Position numbers and translations under genes: made by a program. This document shows positions 48,281 through 58,600 of a stretch of DNA of 64,000 bases, piece by piece. The DNA comes from a virus. The stretch is from the IMG/VR virus record IMGVR_UViG_3300034111_000335, positions 1-64,000 of that record. One strand, given 5' to 3'. The notes beneath the pieces are model-generated. The model had not been told where the DNA came from and did not search any database. It worked only from the letters and a program-made list of their open reading frames with translations. The number at the start of each line of letters is the position of its first letter. Position 1 is the first letter of the stretch.

Positions 48281-48997
48281 ATGATCCCTGTTGAGGAACT
48301 CATCTATGAGTTTAAACTAACTTTAAATAAAATCAATCGTCAGGATAATATAGATATCCCGATTGAAGATATTATAGTTTACCTCAACAAGGCTCAGGTT
48401 AGTTGGATTAAAACTAAACTTAATCCTAACAATATTTATAAAGTAGGCTACGATTCTATCAGAAAGCGTATTGATGATCTCCAGATATTGAAGACCAGCA
48501 ATGTGCCTCTGAATCCCGTAAAAACAAATGATCTTTTTCACGTTGGCTATGATTGTCCTCTGAAAGACGCAGCAAACTATATGTTCTATATTTCGTCTTA
48601 CGCAATAGCAAAGAATGGAACCTGTTCTGAGCCCATTACTATAGACTTAGTTAGACATGGAGAACTTACTACTAAGTACCTTGACAACAATTACAGCCCT
48701 TCGTTTGAGTGGAGAACAACTTTAGCCACACTGGGGAATGATAACTTGACAGTCTACACTGATAGTAAGTTTAAGATCGAAAAAGTGTTTGTAACATACT
48801 TACGTTATCCCTTAGATATAGATGTAGAGGGCTACGTTAAGTTTGATGGAACAAACTCTAAGAATCAAAACTCAGAACTCCCTGAGTATGCTCAGTCAGA
48901 CTTAGTCGACTTAGCTGTTAAGTTCGCTGCTCAATCAACTGATAATCAAGCACAAGCTGTGTTTGCTGAAGATCGTTTAAACAAAAACTCTGAATAA
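48281..48997 (+). CDS. Probable head-tail connector / ring protein
   Basis: 238 residues. Opens with MIPVEELIYEFKLTLNKINR and then a beta-rich region (CSEPITIDLVRHGELTTKYL, FKIEKVFVTYLRYPLDIDVE). The size, position after the capsid and helical start resemble the small ring or connector proteins under crAss-like portals. Assignment is by context; no specific signature was recognised. Confidence 0.6.
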   Translation: MIPVEELIYEFKLTLNKINRQDNIDIPIEDIIVYLNKAQVSWIKTKLNPNNIYKVGYDSIRKRIDDLQILKTSNVPLNPVKTNDLFHVGYDCPLKDAANYMFYISSYAIAKNGTCSEPITIDLVRHGELTTKYLDNNYSPSFEWRTTLATLGNDNLTVYTDSKFKIEKVFVTYLRYPLDIDVEGYVKFDGTNSKNQNSELPEYAQSDLVDLAVKFAAQSTDNQAQAVFAEDRLNKNSE

Positions 48998-49008
48998 TAT
49001 ATAAAACT

Positions 49009-50193
49009 ATGAATCACAAGATCACACAAATCTTCGTACCTAGCGCTATCTCTAACGCTACTAGTACTTTTGCAATGGCTGCAAAATCACTTGCTGCCTT
49101 TGATGCTGATGGTAACACTAACTTAGGTGCTACCCCTTCTACTCCTGATGCTTTCAAATTGGTTTTTGGAACTGGTACTAACAATAAATATGGTACTTTC
49201 AAAACTGGTGTTATCAAGCAAAAGAACATTTTGTCTGTAACCAAGACTAGTCCTGATTTGAGCGTAACTCAACAGGTTTCTTACTTAGGTTGGGACGAAG
49301 CTTCTGCTGCTACTCCTGTTTTCAAATGTGACGAAGAATACGTTGTTACTTTGAAAATTGACGAGTACTGGAGCAAAGGCATTTACCAGCCAATGATTCA
49401 AGAGTCTGTAGTTGTTAAAACTGCATGCTGCTCTGAATGTGGTGGTGACTGCGATGCTTTGTCTGCTTCTACCTACATGACTGCTATCGTTACTAAGATC
49501 AATGCTTCTCCTTTGTTGAGCAAGTATGTTGTTGCTTCTTTGGTATCTAGCGGATCTAACTACGGTGTTAAATTGGTAGGTAAGGCTTTGGATGAATTCG
49601 GTAACGCTTGTGTTCCTGATGCAGTTCCTTACGTATTCAACTTGGTACGTTTCAAAGCTCACGTTCATGAAGGTCCTTACAACACTCAAGATTTCGATAT
49701 CGAAAATTCTTGTGCTGCTTGGACTATCACCTATGCAACTCCTGTTAAATACCCTATCGGTGTTAAGGCTGCTATGGCTGAAATGGAGCGTCACTACTTC
49801 ACTAACAACTTGCCTGCTGTTGCTGAAGCTCGCTACTACTGGAATCCTATCTACAACGAAGATGTAAATGGTTTCTTCTACGTACCTACATACACTGCTG
49901 CTTCTGGTTTCACTATGTATGAAATCACTTACTTAGAAGATTCTGCAGTAGGTTTCGAAAAGAAAACCCAGAACACTCACTCTGTAATCATCTTGGTTGA
50001 GACTGGTAGTGCAAATGCTGCTGCTATTGAAATTTTCATCAATAACTTGTTCAGCAACCAAACTACTGTGAACTCTTACACTACTACTGAGCGTGATGCC
50101 TTAACTGGTGTAGCTGTAGGTACTGTTATCTACAACACTACCACACAGGTATTCAACGTTTGGGATGGTTCTGCTTGGGACGTTACTGTCTAA
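49009..50193 (+). CDS. Abundant structural protein with fibre-type C-terminal module
   Basis: 394 residues, strong codon bias. The body is beta-rich, with a Cys cluster CCSECGGDCDA (about 142-152). The last 45 residues (YTTTERDALTGVAVGTVIYN, then FNVWDGSAWDVTV) match the C-terminus of the next gene. Likely a major tail or head-decoration protein. It is followed by a strong terminator, as are other highly expressed genes here. Confidence 0.72.
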   Translation: MNHKITQIFVPSAISNATSTFAMAAKSLAAFDADGNTNLGATPSTPDAFKLVFGTGTNNKYGTFKTGVIKQKNILSVTKTSPDLSVTQQVSYLGWDEASAATPVFKCDEEYVVTLKIDEYWSKGIYQPMIQESVVVKTACCSECGGDCDALSASTYMTAIVTKINASPLLSKYVVASLVSSGSNYGVKLVGKALDEFGNACVPDAVPYVFNLVRFKAHVHEGPYNTQDFDIENSCAAWTITYATPVKYPIGVKAAMAEMERHYFTNNLPAVAEARYYWNPIYNEDVNGFFYVPTYTAASGFTMYEITYLEDSAVGFEKKTQNTHSVIILVETGSANAAAIEIFINNLFSNQTTVNSYTTTERDALTGVAVGTVIYNTTTQVFNVWDGSAWDVTV

Positions 50194-50207
50194 CTAATTT
50201 AGAATAT

Positions 50208-50235
50208 AGTAGGGGATTAACCTCCCCTACTTTTT
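50208..50235 (+). terminator. Intrinsic terminator
   Basis: AGTAGGGG/CCCCTACT with an 8-nt loop, followed by TTTTC. Confidence 0.88.
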
Positions 50236-50258
50236 CTTACCTATTAACTTAAAACAAA

Positions 50259-50555
50259 ATGAAAGATATTAATCTCAAACCTGGAACATTTAGTGAAACC
50301 TTGGAAAATGCTTCTGGCAAAGGTCCTGGGAAATCACTTGTAAAATTTATCTTGGGAGTTTTATCTAGCAACTCAACTTGCTGCGATAAGACTTTTGCTT
50401 ATGGTAAAGTTAACAACTCTACTATTACTCTTCTTTCTTACAGTACCACAGAATTAGGTGCTTTGACTGGAATGACTGAAGGAACTTTAGCTTACGATAC
50501 TACCTTGAACAAAGTTCATGTGTATAACGGATCTGCTTGGGTAGCTCTCCACTAA
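50259..50555 (+). CDS. Small structural protein sharing the fibre-type C-terminal module
   Basis: 98 residues. The C-terminal half (YSTTELGALTGMTEGTLAYD, then VHVYNGSAWVALH) is a paralogue of the end of the preceding protein. The N-terminal half contains STCCDKTFAYG. It could be a short relative of that protein or a decoration subunit. A terminator follows. Confidence 0.72.
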   Translation: MKDINLKPGTFSETLENASGKGPGKSLVKFILGVLSSNSTCCDKTFAYGKVNNSTITLLSYSTTELGALTGMTEGTLAYDTTLNKVHVYNGSAWVALH

Positions 50556-50568
50556 TCTCTAAATAAAT

Positions 50569-50594
50569 GGGGGAGATAACACTCCCCCTTTTTT
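50569..50594 (+). terminator. Intrinsic terminator
   Basis: GGGGGAG/CTCCCCC, 7 bp with a 6-nt loop, then TTTTTT. Confidence 0.9.
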
Positions 50595-50602
50595 AAAAAA
50601 CT

Positions 50603-51109
50603 ATGAACGTACAACTTAACTTAGAAGCACTTAAAGCAAAGGATTGCTCTTACTTGTCTATCCTTGATACATCAGTATACCCATTAGCTCCTGATACTGC
50701 AGAGATTTCTATCTCAGTACCTGGCTATGATAATCCTTTTACTTTCAATTACACTATTGGCGAAGTAAACATATTCAACTCTTATAACTTTGGATTCACT
50801 ACTTCTTCTACCAGTGGCTTTACTGCTTTACCTGATGGCGTTTATACTTTAACTATTACCACTTGTCCTGATACTGGTATCAACACTCGCTACCACTTGA
50901 GGACTTGTAAGATTGATTGTCGTCTTGGAGTACAGTGGGCTAAGTATGTAGACTGCTGTGATGACGAGAAGACTCTTATTTACTTGGACAAAATTGAGTT
51001 TTTGCTTAAGGGTGCTGAAGCACATGCTGATTTATGCAACCCTGCAAAAGCTACTGAATTATATAGAAAAGCCGATGACTTACTCAGAAGACTTGAGTCT
51101 GACTGTTAA
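50603..51109 (+). CDS. Cys-rich virion-module protein
   Basis: 168 residues. N-terminal beta-domain (AEISISVPGYDNPFTFNYTI) and a C-terminal helical part with Cys motifs RTCKIDCRLG and VDCCDDEKTLIYL. Its last 35 nt overlap the next gene out of frame. Belongs to a Cys-rich group of four virion genes. Role unknown, possibly a fibre or spike base. Confidence 0.7.
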   Translation: MNVQLNLEALKAKDCSYLSILDTSVYPLAPDTAEISISVPGYDNPFTFNYTIGEVNIFNSYNFGFTTSSTSGFTALPDGVYTLTITTCPDTGINTRYHLRTCKIDCRLGVQWAKYVDCCDDEKTLIYLDKIEFLLKGAEAHADLCNPAKATELYRKADDLLRRLESDC

Positions 51110-51263
51110 GAAGAAACTTGCTCATGCTGCTTACAAAGAGTTACAGCATATGAAGTACTTAACAAAACCCTATTATAAAAAGTCTAAAGCATTAGCACGC
51201 TTCTTGAAGTATGCTGAATGCATAGACTGCGATACAAAAGCAACTCTGAAAATTAAACTTTAA
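51075..51263 (+). CDS. Small basic helical protein
   Basis: 62 residues from the ATG at 51075 (MTYSEDLSLTVKKKLAHAAY, then KSKALARFLKYAECIDCDTK). An earlier in-frame ATG at 50958 lies deep in the preceding gene and is rejected. Lys-rich, with CIDC near the end. Overlaps the preceding gene by 35 nt. Confidence 0.6.
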   Translation: MTYSEDLSLTVKKKLAHAAYKELQHMKYLTKPYYKKSKALARFLKYAECIDCDTKATLKIKL

Positions 51264-51267
51264 AACA

Positions 51268-51798
51268 ATGACTAACTGCTGCCCTAATAACAACTGCGTA
51301 GAAATCGTTCCTTCTGGGTGCGTAAAGTATACAGGTACTCCTACTCCAGGAGGTCTGATTGATTCTTTTTCTTCTTGTGACCATCCTTATTTAAATGACT
51401 TACTTAAGTTATTAGATGATAAAGTAGTTAATATAGATACTCGTGTAGGATTAAATAAAACTGCATTTGATGCAGCTAACACTGCATGTGGAACTACTTC
51501 AGTAATTTCGACAGTAGGCCTTACAGTAACAGATGATAAATATTATTCTGCTGAGGTAGTACTTAAACTTGTAGGAGTTATTTGTGAGTTGCGTTCTCGT
51601 TTAAACTATTTGTCTGCAGAAAACATCAATACTAATAACGGAAACTTACATTGGGAAGATCTTCCATTAAGTCCTGATTTTCTTGCTTATATAAGAACTA
51701 AATGCTTAGGAGATGATCCTTGTGGTACTGGAGTACCTACTACCCTTGGAGGAGTTCTTAGAGCTATCATTAATAAACTTTGTACTTGCTGCCCATAA
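51268..51798 (+). CDS. Cys-rich virion-module protein
   Basis: 176 residues with CCPNNNC at the start and CTCCP at the end. A region VVLKLVGVICELRSRLNYLS is helical, the rest mixed. The CVKYTGTPTPGGLID motif near the N-terminus resembles CITYSGLPLACGTG in the next protein, so they may share a domain. Ends 2 nt before that gene's ATG. Confidence 0.7.
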   Translation: MTNCCPNNNCVEIVPSGCVKYTGTPTPGGLIDSFSSCDHPYLNDLLKLLDDKVVNIDTRVGLNKTAFDAANTACGTTSVISTVGLTVTDDKYYSAEVVLKLVGVICELRSRLNYLSAENINTNNGNLHWEDLPLSPDFLAYIRTKCLGDDPCGTGVPTTLGGVLRAIINKLCTCCP

Positions 51799-51800
51799 CT

Positions 51801-53480
51801 ATGTCTACTTGTCTTGATTGTTTCGGAACACATATATCAACTACACCTTGCACTTCTGTAGGATGTTTGTCAACTAACTACGCTAAATGTATTACCTATT
51901 CTGGGTTGCCTTTAGCTTGCGGCACAGGAGCTATTTCAACTGTAAGTAAAGCAGGTTTAGCTTTAAGTCCTACAGTTATTACCGAATACACTGTATCTCC
52001 TACAGGAGGATCAGGTTCGGGTGCATCTGTTAAAGTTACTCGTACTCCAGGTTCTAATGTTTATACAGTTACTTTACTCAACGGTGGGTCTGGATACACA
52101 GTAGGAAACTTCTTAACTGTGTTAGGAACTTCATTAGGTGGAGCTACTCCTGCAAATGATTTGACTTTGCAAGTAACTACTCTTGCAGCTATCATTGCAA
52201 CAGGAACTGACTTAGATGTAGTTGTATCTAATCTTCACCAACGTATCTGTAACTTAACAGCTTCTGGCTTAGATTACTCAGCATATAGCTATGGTTGCTT
52301 ACGTTTAGGCGGTAACTTAGATAGTATTGGTACGCCTATTACTAGTGCTCAAGGATTTGTAGAATCAGTTGCTGCAGCTCTTTGTTCTGTAGACAATAGA
52401 GTAGTTGCTTTAGAAGTTCCTACTTTTACTGCACCTGGTTGTATTTCTGTAACTTCTGGCGTATCTACTTTAAGTCAAATCTTAACTGCTTACGGATCTA
52501 AGATCTGTACTATCAATACTAATGTAGATATGACAGGTGTATTGGGTAATCCTTGTATAGCTTATTCTTTCACTACTAAGCCTACTACTGCTGTAGTTTC
52601 AGATTACTTTAACTGGATTACAACTAATATGTGTGGTATGTACGGTGATCTACAAGGCGACTTGGTTACTGTAGGTGCAACTGTAGATAGTTTGAAAGCA
52701 TACATTGCAGGTGTAGGATCTATTCCTACTTCAATTAATACTTCTTGCATTTCTGGAGGTTCTGCTACTAGTACTTTGAGTGCAGCTGCTATCTTGTTTA
52801 CAAGTCAGATTTGTGCAATTAATACTGCTTTAGCTTCTATCCCAGCTACAAACTATGCTTTGACTTGGGCTACCAACTTTGGTTCTACTGCATACTATGG
52901 TTATACTTTTAACTACACCAACACTTCTACTACTTTACAAACTCAATTAAATAGAATAGTAGATACTTTAGGTAGATTAAAACTTAAGTTGAATCCAGCA
53001 CACTTTACTGCTACTAGTGATTCAGATGGTTTGAATATATCTTTAGTTAGTACTGGTGGATCAACTACTCCAAGTTTTGTAAACTTAACTGCAGGAACTT
53101 TAACTAATGCAGTTGTAGTTTCTTCTGCTAGATTCCCTATCGGTAGTTTGCCTAAACTCCAGAAGTATGGTAACGTAGTTACAATCATTGGAAGCTTAGC
53201 TGTAAATGCTACAGGTTCATTTACTTGGACTCACGGTCAATCTTTAACAATCGCAAACATTCCTGCAGGATATGCTCCTCTTTATACTCAAGTCTTTAGT
53301 GTTCTTATTCTTAAGTATGCAACAACTTCTGGTACTCCTTCAACCGCAGTTTATCAAGGTGCATGCTATATGAACGGTACAGACTTAGTAGTAGAGTTAA
53401 ACAATCCCGCAGCTTCAGTGACTTTATCTGGTACAGAGTCTTTAGAGATTTTTGTAGGAGGTAATTCATACGCAGTATAA
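51801..53480 (+). CDS. Cys-rich fibre-like structural protein (head fibre or spike candidate)
   Basis: 559 residues from the ATG at 51801, which follows the previous stop by 2 nt. N-terminal Cys motifs (STCLDCFGTH, TPCTSVGCLS) and a beta-repeat region (YTVSPTGGSGSGASVKVTRT). The middle contains repeated units that each carry a Cys and an Ala/Ser/Thr-rich stretch (GCISVTSGVSTLSQILTAYG, SKICTIN; TSCISGGSATSTLSAAAILF, TSQICAIN). The C-terminal 150 residues form a beta-domain similar to fibre heads. Likely a capsid or tail fibre. Confidence 0.72.
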   Translation: MSTCLDCFGTHISTTPCTSVGCLSTNYAKCITYSGLPLACGTGAISTVSKAGLALSPTVITEYTVSPTGGSGSGASVKVTRTPGSNVYTVTLLNGGSGYTVGNFLTVLGTSLGGATPANDLTLQVTTLAAIIATGTDLDVVVSNLHQRICNLTASGLDYSAYSYGCLRLGGNLDSIGTPITSAQGFVESVAAALCSVDNRVVALEVPTFTAPGCISVTSGVSTLSQILTAYGSKICTINTNVDMTGVLGNPCIAYSFTTKPTTAVVSDYFNWITTNMCGMYGDLQGDLVTVGATVDSLKAYIAGVGSIPTSINTSCISGGSATSTLSAAAILFTSQICAINTALASIPATNYALTWATNFGSTAYYGYTFNYTNTSTTLQTQLNRIVDTLGRLKLKLNPAHFTATSDSDGLNISLVSTGGSTTPSFVNLTAGTLTNAVVVSSARFPIGSLPKLQKYGNVVTIIGSLAVNATGSFTWTHGQSLTIANIPAGYAPLYTQVFSVLILKYATTSGTPSTAVYQGACYMNGTDLVVELNNPAASVTLSGTESLEIFVGGNSYAV

Positions 53481-53490
53481 TAAAAATCTT

Positions 53491-53553
53491 GGCAGGGTTT
53501 TTTTGGTTGGTTTTCCTGTCATCTTGCTAGTAGGAGCCTGCGAAAGTGGGCTC
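53491..53553 (+). terminator. Two hairpins after the Cys-rich fibre gene
   Basis: GGCAGG/CCTGTC (53491-53520) encloses a T-rich loop. It is followed by GAGCCTGC-GAAA-GTGGGCTC (53534-53553), an 8-bp stem with a GNRA tetraloop and two G.U pairs that form only in plus-strand RNA. Probably a transcript end followed by an RNA-stabilising hairpin. Confidence 0.6.
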
Positions 53554-53574
53554 TTCTAGTTCTTAAATAAACAC

Positions 53575-53605
53575 TTGACTTAAAGTTAAAATTAATTTAT
53601 ATTTG
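53575..53605 (+). promoter_or_regulatory. Promoter of the tail unit
   Basis: TTGAC (53575-53579) and TATATTTG (53598-53605), 23 nt apart; ATG at 53640. Confidence 0.72.
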
Positions 53606-53639
53606 TAATAAGCCTTAAATTAACCCAAACTATATACTA

Positions 53640-54281
53640 ATGTATACTAACTCAGACTTAATCGCTAGGGTAAAGAGCGCTAACAAGTTCATCAGTGATG
53701 ATGATATGATTAGTGACCGCTATATTTACGGCTTATTAAAAACTAAAGCGTCTACACTATTACGTAGAGAAATCAACTTACGAAGACTTCTTACTTCAGA
53801 TAATGTGTATCAAGCATATGAGTGTTTACATTTAATTGAGGCTCCTGGTTCTGAATGTGATCTTAACTGTCCTATACGTAGAAGCAAAAACAAACTACCA
53901 AAGATAGATGAGGGGTTGTATTCGTACTTTATTCAGGGGGTGTTCAACACTTCTAACTCGCAGGAACTTTTTCCTACTACTATTAGAGATTTTATTAATC
54001 ATAATTCTTTACGTTTTAAGACCCCTAAAAAGTACTATACTATCCGCAATGGATATCTTTACGTTTTAGATCCAGATGTAGAGTGTGTGAATATGTACGC
54101 TTACTTTACTGAGTCTATCGAAGATCTTGATGGTACACAGTGTATGAGTATGTATGATAAACAATTTAAGTTTCCTGGCTACTTGCTAGATACTTTGATT
54201 GAAATGTGTAATCAGTCTTTAATCAACTATCATAAGTTGCCTTACGAGACTGAGGACAACAACAGGGATGAACCCAACTAA
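53640..54281 (+). CDS. Conserved virion protein, probable ring/connector
   Basis: 213 residues. N-terminal helical (YTNSDLIARVKSANKFISDD), basic middle, beta C-terminus (YTIRNGYLYVLDPDVECVNM), ending in a Asn/Asp/Glu-rich tail. In crAss-like phages a gene of this size precedes the second IHF-like gene and tail stabilisation gene and is thought to belong to the collar. Assignment is contextual. Confidence 0.65.
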   Translation: MYTNSDLIARVKSANKFISDDDMISDRYIYGLLKTKASTLLRREINLRRLLTSDNVYQAYECLHLIEAPGSECDLNCPIRRSKNKLPKIDEGLYSYFIQGVFNTSNSQELFPTTIRDFINHNSLRFKTPKKYYTIRNGYLYVLDPDVECVNMYAYFTESIEDLDGTQCMSMYDKQFKFPGYLLDTLIEMCNQSLINYHKLPYETEDNNRDEPN

Positions 54282-54283
54282 TT

Positions 54284-54772
54284 ATGTCGAAAGACTTTAT
54301 AAAACCAAACCCAAGAAAACAAGTTAGGAAAAAAGAGAAAGATACAACTTCGGATACGAACTATCTTTCCCTTAGAGCCTATCATCTGTTCTTAAAAGAA
54401 ACTAAACGCAAAGACATTACCTATAAGCAGTTTTGTGGCATTCCTAAAAAGATTCACATTAAACTTATAGAGAGGTTATTACGTGGAAGATACTCACTGC
54501 GGTTTCCAAACTTCGGATCAATTAAAATTGTAAAGACTGAAAATGCGATTAAAGAAGGTAAACATACAATTATTAACTGGAAGCTCTACAATGAAACTGG
54601 CATCAAAGTGCCTTATAGAAATTCACATACCGATGGTGCAGTCTATAAATTTCATTTGTATCCATATTCTAAACGAATAGTTGAGTTTGGTTTCTACGAT
54701 CTAAGAATGTCTAACAGACATAAGACAGCCTTAGCTCAAGCAATCAAAGACAACAAACTAAATATAAGGTAA
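54284..54772 (+). CDS. HU/IHF-like protein (second copy) in the tail module
   Basis: 162 residues. About 28-95 (SLRAYHLFLKETKRKDITYK, QFCGIPKKIHIKLIERLLRG) form the helical part, and RYSLRFPNFGSIKIVK corresponds to the beta-arm region with its G-x-G-x-F-like FPNFGSI. The C-terminus is Lys/Arg-rich. It has the same layout as the first IHF-like protein and sits 2 nt after the previous gene. A second IHF-like protein beside the tail genes is a crAss-like trait. Confidence 0.7.
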   Translation: MSKDFIKPNPRKQVRKKEKDTTSDTNYLSLRAYHLFLKETKRKDITYKQFCGIPKKIHIKLIERLLRGRYSLRFPNFGSIKIVKTENAIKEGKHTIINWKLYNETGIKVPYRNSHTDGAVYKFHLYPYSKRIVEFGFYDLRMSNRHKTALAQAIKDNKLNIR

Positions 54773-54783
54773 ACTAAAATAAA

Positions 54784-55626
54784 ATGAAATACGATAACAC
54801 TAACTTTATTTCCTCTGAGCCTTTAGTTGCTGAAGTAAAGCAAGAGCTCAAGTCGTACTTTGAAGCTGGTGCTATCAGTGAGGTTCTTATTCCTACTTTC
54901 ATTGATCAGGCTTTACGCAAACTTCGTGTAATGGTATTGAAGCCTGAAGAAGCCGTACTTACTTTCTCTAATTATAAATCTGAATTACCCTGTGACTTTT
55001 CTTTGTTAGACTATGCTTTGATTTACGAAGCAGATGTACAATGGACTTCAGGTGTTAATTCTATGCAGGGATACTGGTGGCAGAATCTAGAATGTACTGG
55101 AGGTTGTGATGCAGGAGACTGTGTCAAGCAAGAAAACTATTACGAGACTATCAGTGTACCTACACCCGGTTTTAAGATTACTATGCAACACCCTAAGATG
55201 CTTAGAGTGTATCATGGTTCTAAGACTATGTGTATTGAGGGTTGTGAAAACCTCAATGTGTCGTCAGCTGATGTATTACAAATTTATCCAAATAAAACAG
55301 TTAGTGCAACGTTTGAAACAGGTTGTGTTTTCCTTAGATATTACTCACGTCCAATGGACGATGATAACATACCTATGGTGCCAGAAATTCTTGAGGTTGA
55401 AGAGTATGTCAAGTCTTATCTTAAGTTTAAATTTTTTGAGCAGCTTTGGCATTCAGTAGTAGACGAAAGTCAACGTCAAGTAGAGTCTAAGTTTCAGTAC
55501 TACAGACAAGATCAATTAAATAAGTTACAGGCTGCTAATGGTTACTTGTTAACCTACACTAAACAGCAGATGGCTGATAACGTAGTCCGTACTAAAAATC
55601 GCTTCACTAAGTTCCATATCTCTTAA
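54784..55626 (+). CDS. Tail adaptor / stabilisation-type protein
   Basis: 280 residues. VAEVKQELKSYFEAGAISEV, then LIPTFIDQALRKLRVMV, opens like adaptor proteins of the P22 gp4 / crAss tail-stabilisation type (N-terminal helices that bind the portal). A Cys-rich insert follows (LECTGGCDAGDC, MCIEGCEN), and C-terminal helices (VKSYLKFKFFEQLWHSVVDE) complete it. Located between the IHF-like gene and the giant tail-hub gene, as expected. Confidence 0.72.
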   Translation: MKYDNTNFISSEPLVAEVKQELKSYFEAGAISEVLIPTFIDQALRKLRVMVLKPEEAVLTFSNYKSELPCDFSLLDYALIYEADVQWTSGVNSMQGYWWQNLECTGGCDAGDCVKQENYYETISVPTPGFKITMQHPKMLRVYHGSKTMCIEGCENLNVSSADVLQIYPNKTVSATFETGCVFLRYYSRPMDDDNIPMVPEILEVEEYVKSYLKFKFFEQLWHSVVDESQRQVESKFQYYRQDQLNKLQAANGYLLTYTKQQMADNVVRTKNRFTKFHIS

Positions 55627-55631
55627 GTTTA

Positions 55632-58600
55632 ATGGATAACAAGATCAATCAGAATGTAGCAGGTTTAAACCTTGATTCGGTTAATTACCAGATCAAGGAG
55701 AACATGATTACGTTTGCTCTAAACGCAAACATTCAGTCTCATGATGGTAACTCTACCACATACACTAATGAACCTTCTAACCAAATCTGTTATGACTTTA
55801 CAACTAGTTATCCTGGCTATAGAATAGTAGGCACACTTAATATTACAGAACAATCTAAGTTAATTGTATTCCTGGCTCATCCTGATGGACGTTCCTTAAT
55901 AGGTGAGATAACTAACTTAAGTAAAGATTGTACTAGTCTTATAGAAACAGAAAAAGATTGTGGATGTATTTCTGGAACTGTTGTTACAAACGTAGTTACA
56001 GAAGATAGTTCTTGTTGTTTGTTTACTCCTTTAGTAGTCGACAACTGTTGTGACTGTACAGACTGCTATAGATATGATGTACAGGCTACAGACAACCAAC
56101 CTTTTACAGTTGTATTTGTAGACTGTAATGGAGTAGAGACAAGTGAGACGTTTCCTTCAGGAATAGGAACTTTTAAAGCAAAACGAAATAGGTTTATTTT
56201 ACCTGTTAATGTAGAGATTTTATATTCAGTTTTAGACTCTCAAGGAATATGTATTCCTAAAAGTGCTCCTTGTTGTTTGGGTTTATCTCCAGACTTTCCT
56301 GTATACTCAGAATACAGAATAGATAACTGTGAGACTAAGGTTTACTTTATTGCTCGTAATATACAACCTCGTTATTTCTCATTAGAAGAACCTTATGGCA
56401 GAGATCAATGTGGAGATGCCATTGACTGTATTACAGACTCTTGTGAACGCTTAAAACTATTTCCAGACTTCTGCCAACCTGATATCTATCCTACTGCGGT
56501 AGACTCAGGAGGAACTTTAAAAGGTGGAGTATATTCTTTCTCTCTTGCTTACGCAGATGAGAATGGTAAAGAACTTACAGACTACGTAGATTTCTCTAAC
56601 CCGATTCCAATCTTTGAGAGGGCTATTACTGAACAGACTGAATACGAAACCTCTCAGTCTATTAGAGTTTCTATAGATCACAGTACAGCAATCTTTGATT
56701 ACTTTAACTTAGTTGTAGCTGAGAACATTAACGAAGTAACTACATACCAGTTGGTAGGTACTTATAGAGTCAACCAATCTACCTACAGAGATTCTTTGGT
56801 TTATACAGGAGATTACTCTTCTACTTTCTCTTCTATTGTTCCTTTGATTCGTAGTCCTCACTACGAGACTGCTGAGATTATTGAAAAGCAGAATGACATT
56901 CTGATGTTAGCTGACTTAGTAGAAACTCCTAAATACAACTTCCAACTATTAGCAAACCAGATTAAACTTCGTTGGGAAACAGTTAAGATGCCTGTAGATA
57001 ATAAGTTTGACTTCTCTAATCCAGAGATTGCTTATTTCTTCCGCACTTATCAAAGAGATGAAGTTTATCCTTTTGGTATTAAGTTTAAACTAAAGAACGG
57101 AAAGTATACAGATGTATTCCACATTCCTGGTAGAGAAGTATTTGTAAACTCTAACGAAGAAGAATTACTTTACTCTTCTAGTAATCCTGATGCTTTTGGT
57201 ACATCTAATGATTGCATTGTAACTACAGCACAACCTAGATGGAAAGTTTACAACACAGCTACTACAGGACTTACTCCTCCAAACAATACTCCTTCTTTGC
57301 AGGAAGTTCAATACTCTTGTAAGATTACTGTTGAAACATCTGGAGAGTTTGCTTACTGGGAGTCCACTGAAACTTACCCTTGTTATGAGGATGTTTGGGG
57401 AACCTTAGCAGGTAAAGCTATACGTCACCACAAGTTTCCTGAGAATGCTAAGTCTCACATCCACGCAGATGGAGATGACTTTATTTATCCTATTGGAGTA
57501 CGTATTTGGAATGAGTCTTTATTCGAAGGCATACTAGACCAAGAAACTGTATACGATCCCTTAAACACTTACGGTAATCACCAGATTCCTGTGAAGGAAC
57601 TTATCTGTGGTTACGAATTGGTAAGAGGTAATCGTGTAAATAACAAATCAGTTGTTGCTAAGGGACTTATCTATGACGTAGGAACTTTTATAAATGCTAA
57701 AACTCAAAAGTCTTACTACTATCCTAACTACCCCTATAACTCTTTAGAGGATGATCCATACATTAAATCTACTCCTGATTGGTATAATAAAGCAGATAGA
57801 GGCATTGAGGAGGATCAGTACGGAATGGAATTGCATAAAGGATTCGATACAATTGGGTCTCGTTATACATTCCACTCCCCTGACACACACTTCCAGTATC
57901 CTAAGATTGGTACAGAACTTAAACTAGAAACTGTAGAATACGGTAAAGTACAAGGACACTTTGTTCCTGTATTAGATCACCCTAAACATAAGTTTTTAAC
58001 CTTAGCTGATTATAGTACTGCTGCAACACTCGCTAATGCATTAGCTCTGGCATTTGAAAGTGATACAGCCGTAGATACTACCGTTCCACCTCCTCCTGGA
58101 GTAAGTACAACTGTTAGTAATAAATCTAAAACAGATGCACTTTCTATTATAACTAACAACCAAGCGTTTATAGACTTAATAGAAAAGTTAATTCCTTTAG
58201 CAAACTTTGCTTATCAGTTTAACTCTGTTGGGGAATATAAAAGATTCTTACCGATTACTACAGTAGGTAATAGAAGAAGATTCTTAGACATTGGACTTTA
58301 CGCTAATGATAAGATTGTAGAACTGAATGATGACAAACCTATTCATAACAGATTAAGAGAGACTTCTGTTTATCTTAAGACAAACGGATCTTTCTCTACA
58401 GAATATGCAAGTATCATAGATAATAGTCGCTATACTATTGGACAAAAAAACTTAGCAAAGGATCCAGAGCAGATAGTAGAATCTGATACTAGAGCTTACT
58501 ATGCTTCTATCAAGAGAGATTTTCCAAATCAGTATGGACAGATAGAAAACATTAGATACGTTTCTACTGGATATTCTTGTTCTGTATACACAGATATCTC

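Noticed and set aside
49285-49794. 169-residue minus-strand frame opposite the structural gene
   Set aside because: Composition is that of an antisense shadow of a strongly codon-biased gene, with no promoter or neighbour on that strand.
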